Assembly (NCBI GenBank): GCA_015493615.1
Contig: WGCV01000041.1
Span: 170,839-234,838, forward strand
Length of the DNA: 64,000 bases
DNA from: Melioribacteraceae bacterium
GTDB taxonomy: Bacteria; Bacteroidota; Ignavibacteria; Ignavibacteriales; Melioribacteraceae
Direction: 5' to 3'
A program made the translations under genes and the position numbers. The notes below the pieces were generated by a model. The model was not told where the DNA came from and made no database searches. It saw nothing but the letters and a program-made list of their open reading frames with translations. Positions 1 to 8,422 of this stretch are shown here, one piece after another; position 1 is the stretch's first letter; each line of letters begins with the position of its first letter.

Positions 1-5
1 TTACT

Positions 6-1385
6 ATGAATAATTATGATGCAATTGTAATCGGCAGCGGACCGGGCGGCGAAGGAGCCGCAATGAAGCTGACTAAGTCCGGACTAAAAGTTGCCGTTTG
101 CGACAGATTAGAAAATATAGGCGGAAACTCGACGCACAAAGGAACTATACCGAGTAAGGCATTACGGCACGCTACCGAAATTCTTGAAGAAAGGGATACG
201 CTTACCAGTGTAAGCTTTCCCGAGCTTCTTTTGACGGCGGAAAATGTAATAGAACAGCAGAGTAAATTACGCAAACGTTTTTACGAGCGTAATTGGGTTG
301 ATATAATAGACGGTTGGGCAAAGTTTGTCGATGAAAATACAATTGAGGTGTTAAACGCTACCGGAGTTAAAGAGAGGTACCATGCAAAGTATTTTGTGAT
401 AGCAACCGGTTCGCATCCTTATCATCCGGAGGATATCGATTTTTCACATCCGAGAATTTTGGACAGCGATAAAATATTGGAATTGAAAGAACATCCCCGT
501 TCCCTTACTATCTACGGAGCGGGAGTAATAGGATGCGAATATGCGTCAATATTCAAAGGGCTTAGAACAAAAGTTAATCTTGTTAATACGCGTTCGCAGC
601 TTCTTGCGTTTTTAGACGACGAAATCATCGACGCACTCAGTTATCATTTGCGTGAAAACGGAATTTTGATTCGTCATAACGAAGAATATGAAAAGGTTGT
701 CGCGGACGACGAAGGCGTTACGCTTTATCTGAAATCCAATAAAAAGATTAGAAGCTCATATCTGTTCTGGGCGCAGGGCAGAACGGGCAATTCCGAAGAA
801 TTGGGCGTTAAAGAACTCGGAATTGAAGTTGACTACAAGGGAACAATTAAAGTTAATGAAAATCACCAAACGAACATCCCCAATATTTACGCGGTCGGCG
901 ATATTGTCGGCTATCCTTCTCTTGCAAGCGCGTCGTATGATCAAGGAAGATTTGCCGCGACGCATATTGTAACGGGGAAGAAAATCAGGCATCTTGTTGA
1001 ATATATCCCAACCGGCATTTACACATTACCGGAAATCAGCTCGGTAGGATTAACCGAAAAAGAACTGACCACAGAGAAAGTACCTTATGAAAGCGGACGA
1101 GCGTTTTTCAGGAATCTTGCCCGCGCGCAGATTACCGGGCACACGGTTGGCGTGCTGAAGATACTGTTTCATCCCGAAACGCTTGAAATATTCGGGATTC
1201 ATTGCTTTGGGCACGGCGCGTCCGAAATTATTCATATCGGTCAGGCAATAATGTCGCAGAAAAAAGGGAACAGGTCTCTTCTTTATTTTGTTAATACAAC
1301 GTTCAACTATCCGACGATGGCGGAAGCATACCGCGTTGCCGCTTTGAACGGCTTAAACAGAGTTGATCCGGAAGTTTATTCTTGA
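6..1385 (+). CDS. sthA: Soluble pyridine nucleotide transhydrogenase (Si-specific NAD(P)+ transhydrogenase)
   Basis: The product is a 459-residue cytoplasmic FAD flavoprotein that moves hydride between NADPH and NAD+. The FAD-binding [10 protein letters not shown] motif is at residues 11-20, the second Rossmann motif [13 protein letters not shown] is near residue 175, and the C-terminal dimerisation part carries the family signatures HCFG and [23 protein letters not shown]. It closely follows the E. coli SthA pattern over its whole length. The redox-cysteine region reads [15 protein letters not shown], so both cysteines of the dihydrolipoamide-dehydrogenase relatives are absent. This fits a transhydrogenase that does not use a disulfide. 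The gene stands alone, and the next gene is convergent. Confidence 0.95.
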   Translation: MNNYDAIVIGSGPGGEGAAMKLTKSGLKVAVCDRLENIGGNSTHKGTIPSKALRHATEILEERDTLTSVSFPELLLTAENVIEQQSKLRKRFYERNWVDIIDGWAKFVDENTIEVLNATGVKERYHAKYFVIATGSHPYHPEDIDFSHPRILDSDKILELKEHPRSLTIYGAGVIGCEYASIFKGLRTKVNLVNTRSQLLAFLDDEIIDALSYHLRENGILIRHNEEYEKVVADDEGVTLYLKSNKKIRSSYLFWAQGRTGNSEELGVKELGIEVDYKGTIKVNENHQTNIPNIYAVGDIVGYPSLASASYDQGRFAATHIVTGKKIRHLVEYIPTGIYTLPEISSVGLTEKELTTEKVPYESGRAFFRNLARAQITGHTVGVLKILFHPETLEIFGIHCFGHGASEIIHIGQAIMSQKKGNRSLLYFVNTTFNYPTMAEAYRVAALNGLNRVDPEVYS

Positions 1386-1757
1386 TTTTTCTTGCATTGT
1401 AAGAAACTTATTTCACCGGATGTCGTTTCCGTAATAAAGAGGGCGACCTTCAGCAAAGAGAACGCAAGGGGAACAATAGGGTTTGCGAATCCGAAGGATT
1501 CAAATATTTATAGCAAAATGAAACGATAGAAGGCTTTGCAAAACCTAATTTATATGTTATTCTGATCCTCCGCCAAGGCGGAGCGGGAGAAGAATCTCAT
1601 AACCGGTTATTATACCTAATTTTGAGATATTTCGGACGGCTTCCACTCCTCCGCCTTGGCGGATTGGCAATCTCCCATATTTTTGCAGATTATTTCCGGA
1701 TAAAAACTTCTCGTAATGACTTAACTATAATTTTTTATTAGGTTAAACAAAGCCCTT
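1386..1757. other. Intergenic region holding repeat copy A
   Basis: No gene is supported here. The stretch between the converging sthA and SDR genes holds a short GAATCC/GGATTC hairpin near 1488-1502 and then a diverged copy of the 150-230 bp inverted-repeat element described at 1530-1757. Confidence 0.6.
1530..1757 (+). repeat. MITE-like inverted-repeat element, copy A
   Basis: The left end (AAGGCTTTGCAAAACCTAA) and right end (TTAGGTTAAACAAAGCCCTT) are inverted complements. The interior matches copies at 29568-29715 and 45482-45636 (AGAATCTC, GAGATATTTCGGACGGCTT). This copy also carries two TCCGCC-NN-GGCGGA palindromes, at 1568-1583 and 1650-1663. Its right end touches the stop codon of the SDR gene. 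Confidence 0.65.
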
Positions 1758-2420
1758 CTAATAAACTTTCAAAATATTTCCCGTTAGGATTTTAGAATTA
1801 TCAAAAACAGAATTCACTAATTCGCCAATCTCTTGAGGAGAGACCAAATGTGTAGAGGAATCTGCCCATTCCCTGTTAGCGGGAGAATCCAACACAAACG
1901 GAGCAATCGCATTAGCTGAATAGTTTTGCTCCAGACCTTCTTCCGATAAAACTTGAACAAGAAAATTTAACGCATTTTTCGAAACGACATAAGCGCTTTT
2001 TCCTTTCTCGGGGATAAAGGAAGATAGAGCGCTTGTAAAACAAATTGACCCGCGTCCGCAATCTTTAACTTTAAGTTGAAAATATTTCCCAAGCAGAAAT
2101 GCAATATCAACATTCAGTTTAAACATTTTTTCCCATTCTTCGTACGGAGTTTCCCCGATAAATTTACCGCCGTAAAATCCGCCTACGGAAGAAAAAAGAT
2201 AAAGTTCATCATCAACGGAAATTTCAATTTCGTTAAATACTTTTTTCACATTTTCTTCTATAGATAAATCGCCGGTTAGAATATTCTCTGCAAATTCTTT
2301 ATCGTGACTCAAAGGGCGCGACGAATAGAGATAAATTTTATCGTAGTTCTTTTTCAAAAGGACTTCGGTTACGCCTCGTCCTAAAAATCCTGAGGCGCCA
2401 AAAAGCATTAATGTTTTCAT
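1758..2420 (-). CDS. SDR-family NAD(P)-dependent oxidoreductase
   Basis: This 220-residue short-chain dehydrogenase/reductase has an N-terminal Rossmann cofactor motif (LFGASGFLGRGVTEVL) and the catalytic Y-x3-K in SAYVVSKNALNFL, with a serine-rich stretch (TSALSSF) upstream as expected for the catalytic triad. The substrate cannot be read from sequence. The start is preceded by CGGAGTAAAA. A terminator-like hairpin lies between it and the upstream EEP gene on the same strand, so it may be transcribed separately or by read-through. Confidence 0.85.
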   Translation of the reverse strand: MKTLMLFGASGFLGRGVTEVLLKKNYDKIYLYSSRPLSHDKEFAENILTGDLSIEENVKKVFNEIEISVDDELYLFSSVGGFYGGKFIGETPYEEWEKMFKLNVDIAFLLGKYFQLKVKDCGRGSICFTSALSSFIPEKGKSAYVVSKNALNFLVQVLSEEGLEQNYSANAIAPFVLDSPANREWADSSTHLVSPQEIGELVNSVFDNSKILTGNILKVY

Positions 2421-2430
2421 TTTTACTCCG

Positions 2431-2461
2431 AAAAAGCCCTGAGCAAATTCACACAGGGCTT
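2431..2461 (-). terminator. Rho-independent terminator after the EEP-family gene
   Basis: Read on the minus strand, AAGCCCTG pairs with CAGGGCTT around a 12-nt loop and is followed by a short T run. It sits between the stop of the EEP gene (2467) and the start of the SDR gene (2420), about 10 nt from the SDR start codon. Confidence 0.65.
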
Positions 2462-2466
2462 AAAAT

Positions 2467-3492
2467 TTATTTAATGATAAATTTTGCGGCTACGGGGAAA
2501 TGATCGCTGTAACCTCCGAGATAATGATTCCCCGCGTAAGTTCGGAACGGATTTCCTTTATATTTTCCTTTCTGTTCAACCATAAATGGGAATCTGATTA
2601 TGTGAAACGAATTTTTAATGTATTTGATTTTTCCGTTCGTTAGCAAATTCTGAGAAACAATAATCTGGTCAAGCATATTCCAATCCCAGCGGTAAGTCAA
2701 ACTTCCGTCGCCTTCGGCAAAAAGGGGATAAGAAAGATTAACAAAATCGGTAGGTTTAACGGTTTTCTTCAAACCGGGTTTGGCGCTTAAAACATAAAGG
2801 ATTGAAGGATCGCCGGGTTCGTCGTTAAAATCGCCCATAATGATAATGTTGCGCCAAAGATTATGCTTGCATAAATATGTTCTTAAAGTCTGAGCCGCCG
2901 AAACTCTTCCCGGAACGCTTCTCGCCTGTCCGCCGTAGCGCGAGGGCCAGTGGTTATCAAAAATATTCAGCGTGTCGCCCGAAGTCGTAATTAAACGGGC
3001 GTAGAGAATATATCGCGTTGTTCTGTGCCCGCCGAGAGCTACTCTTAGCGTGTCGAAACCGTCAAGTTTGAATTTGTCTTTGTCGTAAATAATACCGTTA
3101 TCAATACCCCTGAAATCGGGAGATTCGGCATAAACGATTCCGTAATTTCTGTTGATTCCGCTTATCACTCTTTTAAGGAGCGCTTTATGTTCAACTTCCT
3201 CGAATCCGAAAATATCCGGTCCGCGGTTATCATTAAGCTTTTGCAAAACGGATGCAAGATGTTCAATTTTTCTTCCCAATCTTTTCTCGGTCCATTGTTT
3301 TCTGCTTTCGGGAATAAATTCCTTGTCGTTTTTCCCTGCGTCGTGAACAGTGTCAAAAAGATTCTCAACATTCCATTCCCCAATGCAAAGCGTGTCGCTC
3401 TGACCGGCTTTTAATACGGAAACAGAAGTGAAAATAAAAAAGGCAAGAATGATAAAAATATTTAATCGGATTGCATTAAGTTTGATTTTCAT
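2467..3492 (-). CDS. Secreted endonuclease/exonuclease/phosphatase-family hydrolase
   Basis: This 341-residue protein starts with a hydrophobic signal sequence (IFIILAFFIFTSVSVLKAG), so it is probably exported. It shows the EEP (DNase I-like) motifs in order: WNVENLF near residue 40, the metal-binding glutamate in GFEEVEH, GDFNDEPGD in the middle and YSDHFPVAAKF at the C-terminus, giving the SDH catalytic triad. It could be an extracellular nuclease or a phosphodiesterase; the sequence does not decide. It is transcribed divergently from polA across a 58-bp gap and ends in a terminator. Confidence 0.85.
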   Translation of the reverse strand: MKIKLNAIRLNIFIILAFFIFTSVSVLKAGQSDTLCIGEWNVENLFDTVHDAGKNDKEFIPESRKQWTEKRLGRKIEHLASVLQKLNDNRGPDIFGFEEVEHKALLKRVISGINRNYGIVYAESPDFRGIDNGIIYDKDKFKLDGFDTLRVALGGHRTTRYILYARLITTSGDTLNIFDNHWPSRYGGQARSVPGRVSAAQTLRTYLCKHNLWRNIIIMGDFNDEPGDPSILYVLSAKPGLKKTVKPTDFVNLSYPLFAEGDGSLTYRWDWNMLDQIIVSQNLLTNGKIKYIKNSFHIIRFPFMVEQKGKYKGNPFRTYAGNHYLGGYSDHFPVAAKFIIK

Positions 3493-3550
3493 TTTAATTT
3501 AATTTCCTTACTTTTATGTTCAATAATTACTCTAAAAATAAATAGAAAAA

Positions 3551-6307
3551 ATGAGAGATAAAAAATTATTTGTTATTGTTGACACTATGGCGCTTGCCTA
3601 CAAAGCTTATTTCGCTTATATAAATCGCCCTCTTTCCAATTCAAAAGGAGAACCGACAAGCGCGGTTTACGGTTTTTTGTCGCAGATTTTCAAGATATTG
3701 AACGATACGAAACCGGATTATTTCGTTATTGCCTTTGATTCAAAGGAAAAGACTTTCCGTCATGACAGATATGAAAACTACAAATCATCCCGCGAGGAAA
3801 TGCCGGAAGAGTTAATCCCGCAGATTGCGAGAATTAAAGAAATTGTCGAGGCGTTTAACTTTCCTCTTTTGATACAACCCGGTTTTGAAGCGGACGATTT
3901 AATCGGAACGGCGGTTAAACTTGCTGAGAATAAAGGACTTGAATCATACGCGGTTACTCCCGATAAAGATTATATTCAGCTGATAACGGATTTCGTTAAA
4001 ATTCTCCGCCCGGGGAAATCGGGGGACAAGTGGGAATTGATTGACAAAGAATCTGCAATCAAAAAATACGGATTTGAGCCAATCTATATGATTGATTATC
4101 TCGCGCTTGTTGGAGACGCTTCGGACGATATTCCCGGAGTTGCGGGAATCGGTCCGAAAACCGCTACGCCATTGATTCAGCAATTCGGAACAGTTGAACA
4201 AATTTACGAAAACATCGACAAAATAGAAAAAGCCGGAGTTAAGAAAAAACTTTTGGAAAACAAAGAAAACGCATTCCTTTCCAAAGAGCTTGCAACAATT
4301 AAAACAGACGTCCCGATGACCTTGGACTTTGAGCATGCAAAATTCGGCAAACCCGATTTTGAAAAATTGCTTGAAATATTTGCGGAGCTGGAATTTAAAT
4401 CGTTCGGCAACAGACTTTTCTCAATCTATGAAAAAGAAACGCCGCAGGAAGCGGATAAGAAAGAAGAAGTAAAAGTTGAAATAGAAAAAGAATATCATCT
4501 TGTTAATGATATAAAGTCCGCTCAACAACTGGCGAAAAAACTTTCGCGAGAAAAACTTTTTGTATTCGATACCGAGACCAACGGACTTAACACGTTGACG
4601 GCAGACCTTGCCGGAGCGTCTTTTGCGGTAAAGGAAGGAGAGGCGTATTTCGTCCCCGTTAATCCTTTCCCCGATAAAGAAGATTTGTTCTCGTCCGATT
4701 TATCGGACAGACTTACGCTCCATGAATTCCGTGAAATTTTTGCTCCGGTTTTTGAAAATAACGGCATTAAAAAAGTTTGCCAGAACGGGAAATTTGATAT
4801 TTCAATACTTCGTTCGCATGGAATAAAAGTGAAAAACTTTTATTTCGATACGATGCTCGCCAGCTATGTAATCGATCCTGACCAAAAGCATAATATGGAT
4901 AATCTCGCAAAAGTTTATCTCGGCTACGAAACGATTCCTCTTTCCGATTTAATCGGGAATAAGAAAAACGCGGGCAAAATTTTTGACGTTGAGCTTGAAA
5001 AACTTTCCGAATATGCGGCGGAAGACGCCGACATAACATTCCGGCTTTTTACTAAACTCAAAGAAATAATCGATAAAGAGAAGCTGCAGAAAATCGCTTA
5101 CGATATTGAGTTTCCTCTTGTGGAAGTTCTTGAACAAATGGAAAGAAACGGCGTAAAAATCGACACCGAGAGTTTGAGGAAATTCAGCAAAGAACTTGAA
5201 ATTAAACTTGACGAATTAACCAAACAAATCTACTCCCTTTCCGGATTAACTTTTAATATCAATTCGACAAAACAGCTACAGGAAGTTCTTTTTGAAAAGC
5301 TGAAACTTCCTCTGTCGAAAAAAACAAAAACCGGATATTCCACAGACGCAAAATCTCTTGAAAAGTTGAAGGGAAAACATGAAGTAATCGATTTGCTCCT
5401 CGAGTACAGACAAATTTCCAAACTAAAATCAACATACGCCGATGCGCTTCCGAAACTGATAAATCCCAACACGAAAAGAATTCATACTACGTACAACCAG
5501 ACTGTCGCTTCGACGGGGCGACTTTCGAGCAACGACCCCAACTTGCAGAATATACCGATTCGTTCGGAGTTGGGTAAAGAAATACGAAAAGCTTTTGTCC
5601 CGACGGATAAATCCCATTTGATTTTAAGCGCCGATTACAGCCAGATCGAGCTGAGAATAATGGCTTCAATCTCAAAAGATCCCGCGCTCACCGAGGCGTT
5701 CCGGCAAGGAGAAGACATTCACCGCAGAACCGCGGCGCTTGTTTTTCAAGTTCCTCCGGATGAAGTTACGCCGGACATGCGCCGGAAAGCCAAAGAAGTT
5801 AATTTCGGGATTCTTTACGGAATCGGAGTTTTCGGTTTAAGCAGCCGGCTCGGGATTCCCCGCGCGCACGCGAAAGAGATAATCGACACTTATTTCGAGA
5901 CGTTTAAGAACGTCAGGCAATTCATGAATGATTCGATTAACTTTGCCAAAGAACACGGTTACGCTAAAACGCTCCTCGGCAGAAGACGCTTTCTCCGCAA
6001 CATCAACAGCGGCAACAATGTCGTGCGCCAATTCGAAGAGCGCGTTGCAATCAATATGCCGATTCAAGGAACCGCCGCGGACTTAATCAAAATTGCAATG
6101 ATTAATATTCATAAGAAAATGATCGCTGCAAATTTCGTAAGTAAAATGGCGCTGCAAGTTCATGACGAACTTGTGTTCGACGTTCATAAAGATGAATTGG
6201 AAAGAATTAAAAACTTGGTAAAATCAGAAATGGAAAACGCAATGCAGCTTGAAGTCCCGCTGATTGTTGATATCGGAACGGGAGCTAATTGGTTGGAAGC
6301 GCATTAA
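3551..6307 (+). CDS. polA: DNA polymerase I
   Basis: The protein has 918 residues, the usual length for a three-domain Pol I. The N-terminal 5'-3' exonuclease/flap domain (residues 1-290) has acidic motifs such as FEADDLIGT, TPDKDYIQL and GDASDDIPGVAGIGPKTA. The 3'-5' proofreading domain (about 330-500) keeps DTETNGL and YAAEDAD, so it should be active. The polymerase domain has motif A (SADYSQIELR, near 693), motif B (RRKAKEVNFGILYG) and motif C (QVHDELVFDV, near 868). It acts in Okazaki fragment processing and DNA repair. It contains HindIII sites (AAGCTT) at 3603 and 5589, relevant to the restriction-modification pair at 40 kb. Confidence 0.97.
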   Translation: MRDKKLFVIVDTMALAYKAYFAYINRPLSNSKGEPTSAVYGFLSQIFKILNDTKPDYFVIAFDSKEKTFRHDRYENYKSSREEMPEELIPQIARIKEIVEAFNFPLLIQPGFEADDLIGTAVKLAENKGLESYAVTPDKDYIQLITDFVKILRPGKSGDKWELIDKESAIKKYGFEPIYMIDYLALVGDASDDIPGVAGIGPKTATPLIQQFGTVEQIYENIDKIEKAGVKKKLLENKENAFLSKELATIKTDVPMTLDFEHAKFGKPDFEKLLEIFAELEFKSFGNRLFSIYEKETPQEADKKEEVKVEIEKEYHLVNDIKSAQQLAKKLSREKLFVFDTETNGLNTLTADLAGASFAVKEGEAYFVPVNPFPDKEDLFSSDLSDRLTLHEFREIFAPVFENNGIKKVCQNGKFDISILRSHGIKVKNFYFDTMLASYVIDPDQKHNMDNLAKVYLGYETIPLSDLIGNKKNAGKIFDVELEKLSEYAAEDADITFRLFTKLKEIIDKEKLQKIAYDIEFPLVEVLEQMERNGVKIDTESLRKFSKELEIKLDELTKQIYSLSGLTFNINSTKQLQEVLFEKLKLPLSKKTKTGYSTDAKSLEKLKGKHEVIDLLLEYRQISKLKSTYADALPKLINPNTKRIHTTYNQTVASTGRLSSNDPNLQNIPIRSELGKEIRKAFVPTDKSHLILSADYSQIELRIMASISKDPALTEAFRQGEDIHRRTAALVFQVPPDEVTPDMRRKAKEVNFGILYGIGVFGLSSRLGIPRAHAKEIIDTYFETFKNVRQFMNDSINFAKEHGYAKTLLGRRRFLRNINSGNNVVRQFEERVAINMPIQGTAADLIKIAMINIHKKMIAANFVSKMALQVHDELVFDVHKDELERIKNLVKSEMENAMQLEVPLIVDIGTGANWLEAH

Positions 6308-6638
6308 AAGTAATTCCCCTTCCTACGGAATCCGCTGCGGCGGAGTGGATTCGCGCAAGCGAAGACGGGGTAGGGGCTTTGCATGAAAATTAAGCAAAAT
6401 GTGTAAAAAAATCGGCATCTATCCACACCCCGTCTTCCGACTTCGCCACGCTCCGTCGGAATCCACCCCTCTGTCCAGAGGGGAATTAAATTCCCCTTCC
6501 AGTGGAAGGGGTGGCTCCGCCTCTGGCGGAGACGGGGTAGGTACAACTTTACAAAAAACGAGAAATAAAAAATATCCCCTTGAAACACCGCCCCCGATTT
6601 ATTATTTTACAATTAAATAATAGGGCAAAAAAATAATA
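6308..6638. other. Intergenic region filled by palindromic repeats
   Basis: Between polA and the DUF559 gene there is one complete miniature element (6312-6487), the left arm of the DUF559-bearing element (from 6489), and about 95 bp of A+T-rich leader without recognisable content. Confidence 0.7.
6312..6487 (+). repeat. Miniature palindromic element M1 (gene-less)
   Basis: The left arm begins AATTCCCCTTCC and ends GACGGGGTAGG. The right arm begins CCACACCCCGTC and ends CCAGAGGGGAATT. The arms are inverted relative to each other, and each also folds on itself (TTCGC/GCGAA, CTCTG/CAGAG, CCGAC/GTCGG). The roughly 50-bp core with AAATTAAGCAAAATGTG and TCGGCATCT is shared with copies M2, M3 and M4. 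Confidence 0.8.
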
Positions 6639-7111
6639 ATGAAACAGCATCTTCCACATTGGTACGAACTACCGAAAAATCCCAAACTTAAAGAACGAGC
6701 AAGAGAATTACGCAAAGCGGGAAATCTTTCTGAAGTAATATTTTGGAATGCCGTAAAAAATAAACAATTCTTAAATTTGGATTTTGACAGACAAAAAATC
6801 ATCGGGAATTACATTGTGGATTTTTACTGCAAATCTCTCGGACTGGTGATAGAAATCGACGGTTCGTCTCACGCGGACAAAGAAGAATATGATGAAAACC
6901 GAGACGCGTTTTTGGAAGGCTACGGACTGAAAGTAGTGCATATTTTTGATACTGATGTTAAAAATAATTTAAATGGCGTAATGTGTTACCTTGAACAAAT
7001 TGCTGAGGAGAGAAAAAGGGAGTTGGAGTGAAAGTTAGGGGTTCTTCCACACCCCGTCTTCCGACTTCACTCCGTTACGTCGGAATCCACCCCTCTGTCC
7101 AGAGGGGAATT
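6489..7111 (+). mobile_element. Putative mobile element: DUF559 gene between inverted palindromic arms
   Basis: The left arm (6489-6543) and right arm (about 7047-7111) are the same inverted arms that bound the miniature elements M1-M4, but here they enclose the DUF559 endonuclease gene instead of the short core. Both outer ends are AATT-containing palindrome ends (AATTCCCC and GGGGAATT). Calling this a mobile unit with its own nuclease is an inference from the arrangement. No target-site duplication could be read because repeats abut on both sides. Confidence 0.5.
6639..7031 (+). CDS. DUF559 (Vsr-like PD-(D/E)xK) endonuclease-domain protein
   Basis: This 130-residue protein has the DUF559 pattern: an N-terminal ELRKAGNLSEVIFWNAVKNKQF segment followed by IVDFYC and VIEIDGSSH, which supply the acidic residues of a Vsr-like nuclease fold, and a C-terminal KVVHIF...VKNNLNGV segment. 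The family is predicted to be single-domain DNA nucleases; its cellular role is poorly known. The usual RF dipeptide before the C-terminal strand is replaced by HIF, so activity is not assured. No strong ribosome-binding site precedes ATG 6639. Palindromic arms flank the gene, which suggests a link with repeat mobility rather than with polA or the YIP1 gene. Confidence 0.8.
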   Translation: MKQHLPHWYELPKNPKLKERARELRKAGNLSEVIFWNAVKNKQFLNLDFDRQKIIGNYIVDFYCKSLGLVIEIDGSSHADKEEYDENRDAFLEGYGLKVVHIFDTDVKNNLNGVMCYLEQIAEERKRELE

Positions 7112-7115
7112 TTAA

Positions 7116-7160
7116 AATTCCCATTCCTACGGAATCCGCCTTTAGCGAAGACGGGGTAGG
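7116..7160 (+). repeat. Solitary left arm of the palindromic element
   Basis: AATTCCCATTCC through GACGGGGTAGG matches the left arm of the M elements, directly downstream of the DUF559 element's right arm. No partner right arm follows before the YIP1 gene end at 7223. Confidence 0.6.
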
Positions 7161-7222
7161 TGCATTTTTAGCAACAATAAACAAACATCCAACCTCAAAT
7201 ACTTTAAAGGTTACAATAATTC

Positions 7223-7930
7223 CTAATAAACTACGATAAACTGCCCGTAAAATATTGCCGCTGAGATACAAAGAAATCCGGCAAAAGAGATAAGGTTATT
7301 CCTAAAAATCTTTTTCATCCCGATAAAAAGAAGCGCTAAGCTCCACAACAACATTATGCCGTGAATCGAAAGGAGCAAGTAAGCGGGGAAAGATTTAATC
7401 ACCCATGGGTAAGGATGAAACGTAAACCAATATTCGCCGAAAAGTCCTACTTCAATCGGAAAGAGAAAAAATGAAGTTAAAATAACAGGAACAAAGGCAA
7501 AAATCGAAACCGCCGCGATATCTTTAAATCTTGCTTTATATCCGAGCGGGTAAAAAATAAATTTAACAAACATGGAAACGGATAAAATCGTAATTGTGTA
7601 ATTGATTATCGCCGATTCAAATATTTTAAGAAATCCTTCAATACCGGACGACTCGTTTCTCAGAAAATTAGACGCTGCAAAATCGTAAAAAGCAAGAGTA
7701 AGAACAAAAGTAAAAGCGATAAGAAATATTCCCGATTTCCTTTTGGCGTAAATAATTTTTGTCATGGTTTTAACGGGCGAGTCAAACAAGTTCAGAATGG
7801 TTTTCCATATGTTGAGGTTGTTTATTCTGTTTCTGACAAAAGCTCCGCATTCGGGGCAAGTATCAACATAAGCGGGAATCCTATTTTTACACGAATCGCA
7901 AACAATGCTATTTTTTTTCTCGATTTTCAA
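7223..7930 (-). CDS. Zinc-ribbon YIP1-like membrane protein
   Basis: This 235-residue protein has an N-terminal zinc ribbon (CDSCKNRIPAYVDTCPECG: two CxxC pairs, residues 10-28) followed by about five hydrophobic segments with spacing typical of YIP1-family membrane proteins. The cytoplasmic ribbon plus multi-pass domain is a common architecture of uncharacterised bacterial YIP1 proteins; no reaction can be assigned. Its start overlaps the stop of the upstream DUF5683 gene by 4 bp, so it is the last gene of the minus-strand block. Confidence 0.75.
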   Translation of the reverse strand: MKIEKKNSIVCDSCKNRIPAYVDTCPECGAFVRNRINNLNIWKTILNLFDSPVKTMTKIIYAKRKSGIFLIAFTFVLTLAFYDFAASNFLRNESSGIEGFLKIFESAIINYTITILSVSMFVKFIFYPLGYKARFKDIAAVSIFAFVPVILTSFFLFPIEVGLFGEYWFTFHPYPWVIKSFPAYLLLSIHGIMLLWSLALLFIGMKKIFRNNLISFAGFLCISAAIFYGQFIVVY

Positions 7931-8412
7931 AATCTGTATCTGAGATTTATTTCATGAGCGCCGGTATTCGGGTTTGTGTATGTGGAAAAATCAAAGAGAT
8001 GCGCGTCAACGTAAGCGTCAACAATATTCAGTAAGTATGTGATAAATAAAAAAACGCCGTTTAAATCCCTTTGGTCGCGGTAAAACTCGCGCAGTTCGTA
8101 ATAGCCCTTTTCTCCGGTTCGCGAATAAAGATCGGCGTTGCTTTTGTAAAGATTATTATTCCAAATCCAGTAGTAGATAAATCCGGCGGAGGCTCCCCAA
8201 ATAATCGGAATTTTCCAGTAAGCTTCGTTGTAGAATTGTCCCCATCCCGGTATTATTGCGCTTCTTAGCATTGCGCCGGTCGGGGATTTGGAAGGCGAAT
8301 AAACTTGCGAATGCCGCGCGCCGAGAGTGTCGATTTTCGACTGAGCATTCAGACTTGTAACAGCAAAAAAAATTACGAGTAAAAACAGAGGAAGTTGAAG
8401 TCCGTTTTTCAT
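7927..8412 (-). CDS. DUF5683 domain protein, exported
   Basis: This 161-residue protein has an N-terminal signal sequence (LPLFLLVIFFAVTSLNAQS). The core motif AIIPGWGQFYNEAYWKIPIIWG followed by a hydrophobic helix is characteristic of DUF5683, a Bacteroidota/Chlorobiota envelope family of unknown role. It ends in RYRF, a terminal aromatic as seen in outer-membrane proteins. A longer relative with the same PG.GQ.YN..YWK motif lies at 37752-38609. It follows parB by about 10 bp and overlaps the YIP1 gene by 4 bp. Confidence 0.8.
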   Translation of the reverse strand: MKNGLQLPLFLLVIFFAVTSLNAQSKIDTLGARHSQVYSPSKSPTGAMLRSAIIPGWGQFYNEAYWKIPIIWGASAGFIYYWIWNNNLYKSNADLYSRTGEKGYYELREFYRDQRDLNGVFLFITYLLNIVDAYVDAHLFDFSTYTNPNTGAHEINLRYRF

Positions 8413-8422
8413 TTAACACAAT

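Noticed and set aside
6399..6620. Open frame inside the repeat block upstream of the DUF559 gene
   Set aside because: It is made entirely of repeat DNA (arms and core) without a ribosome-binding site.
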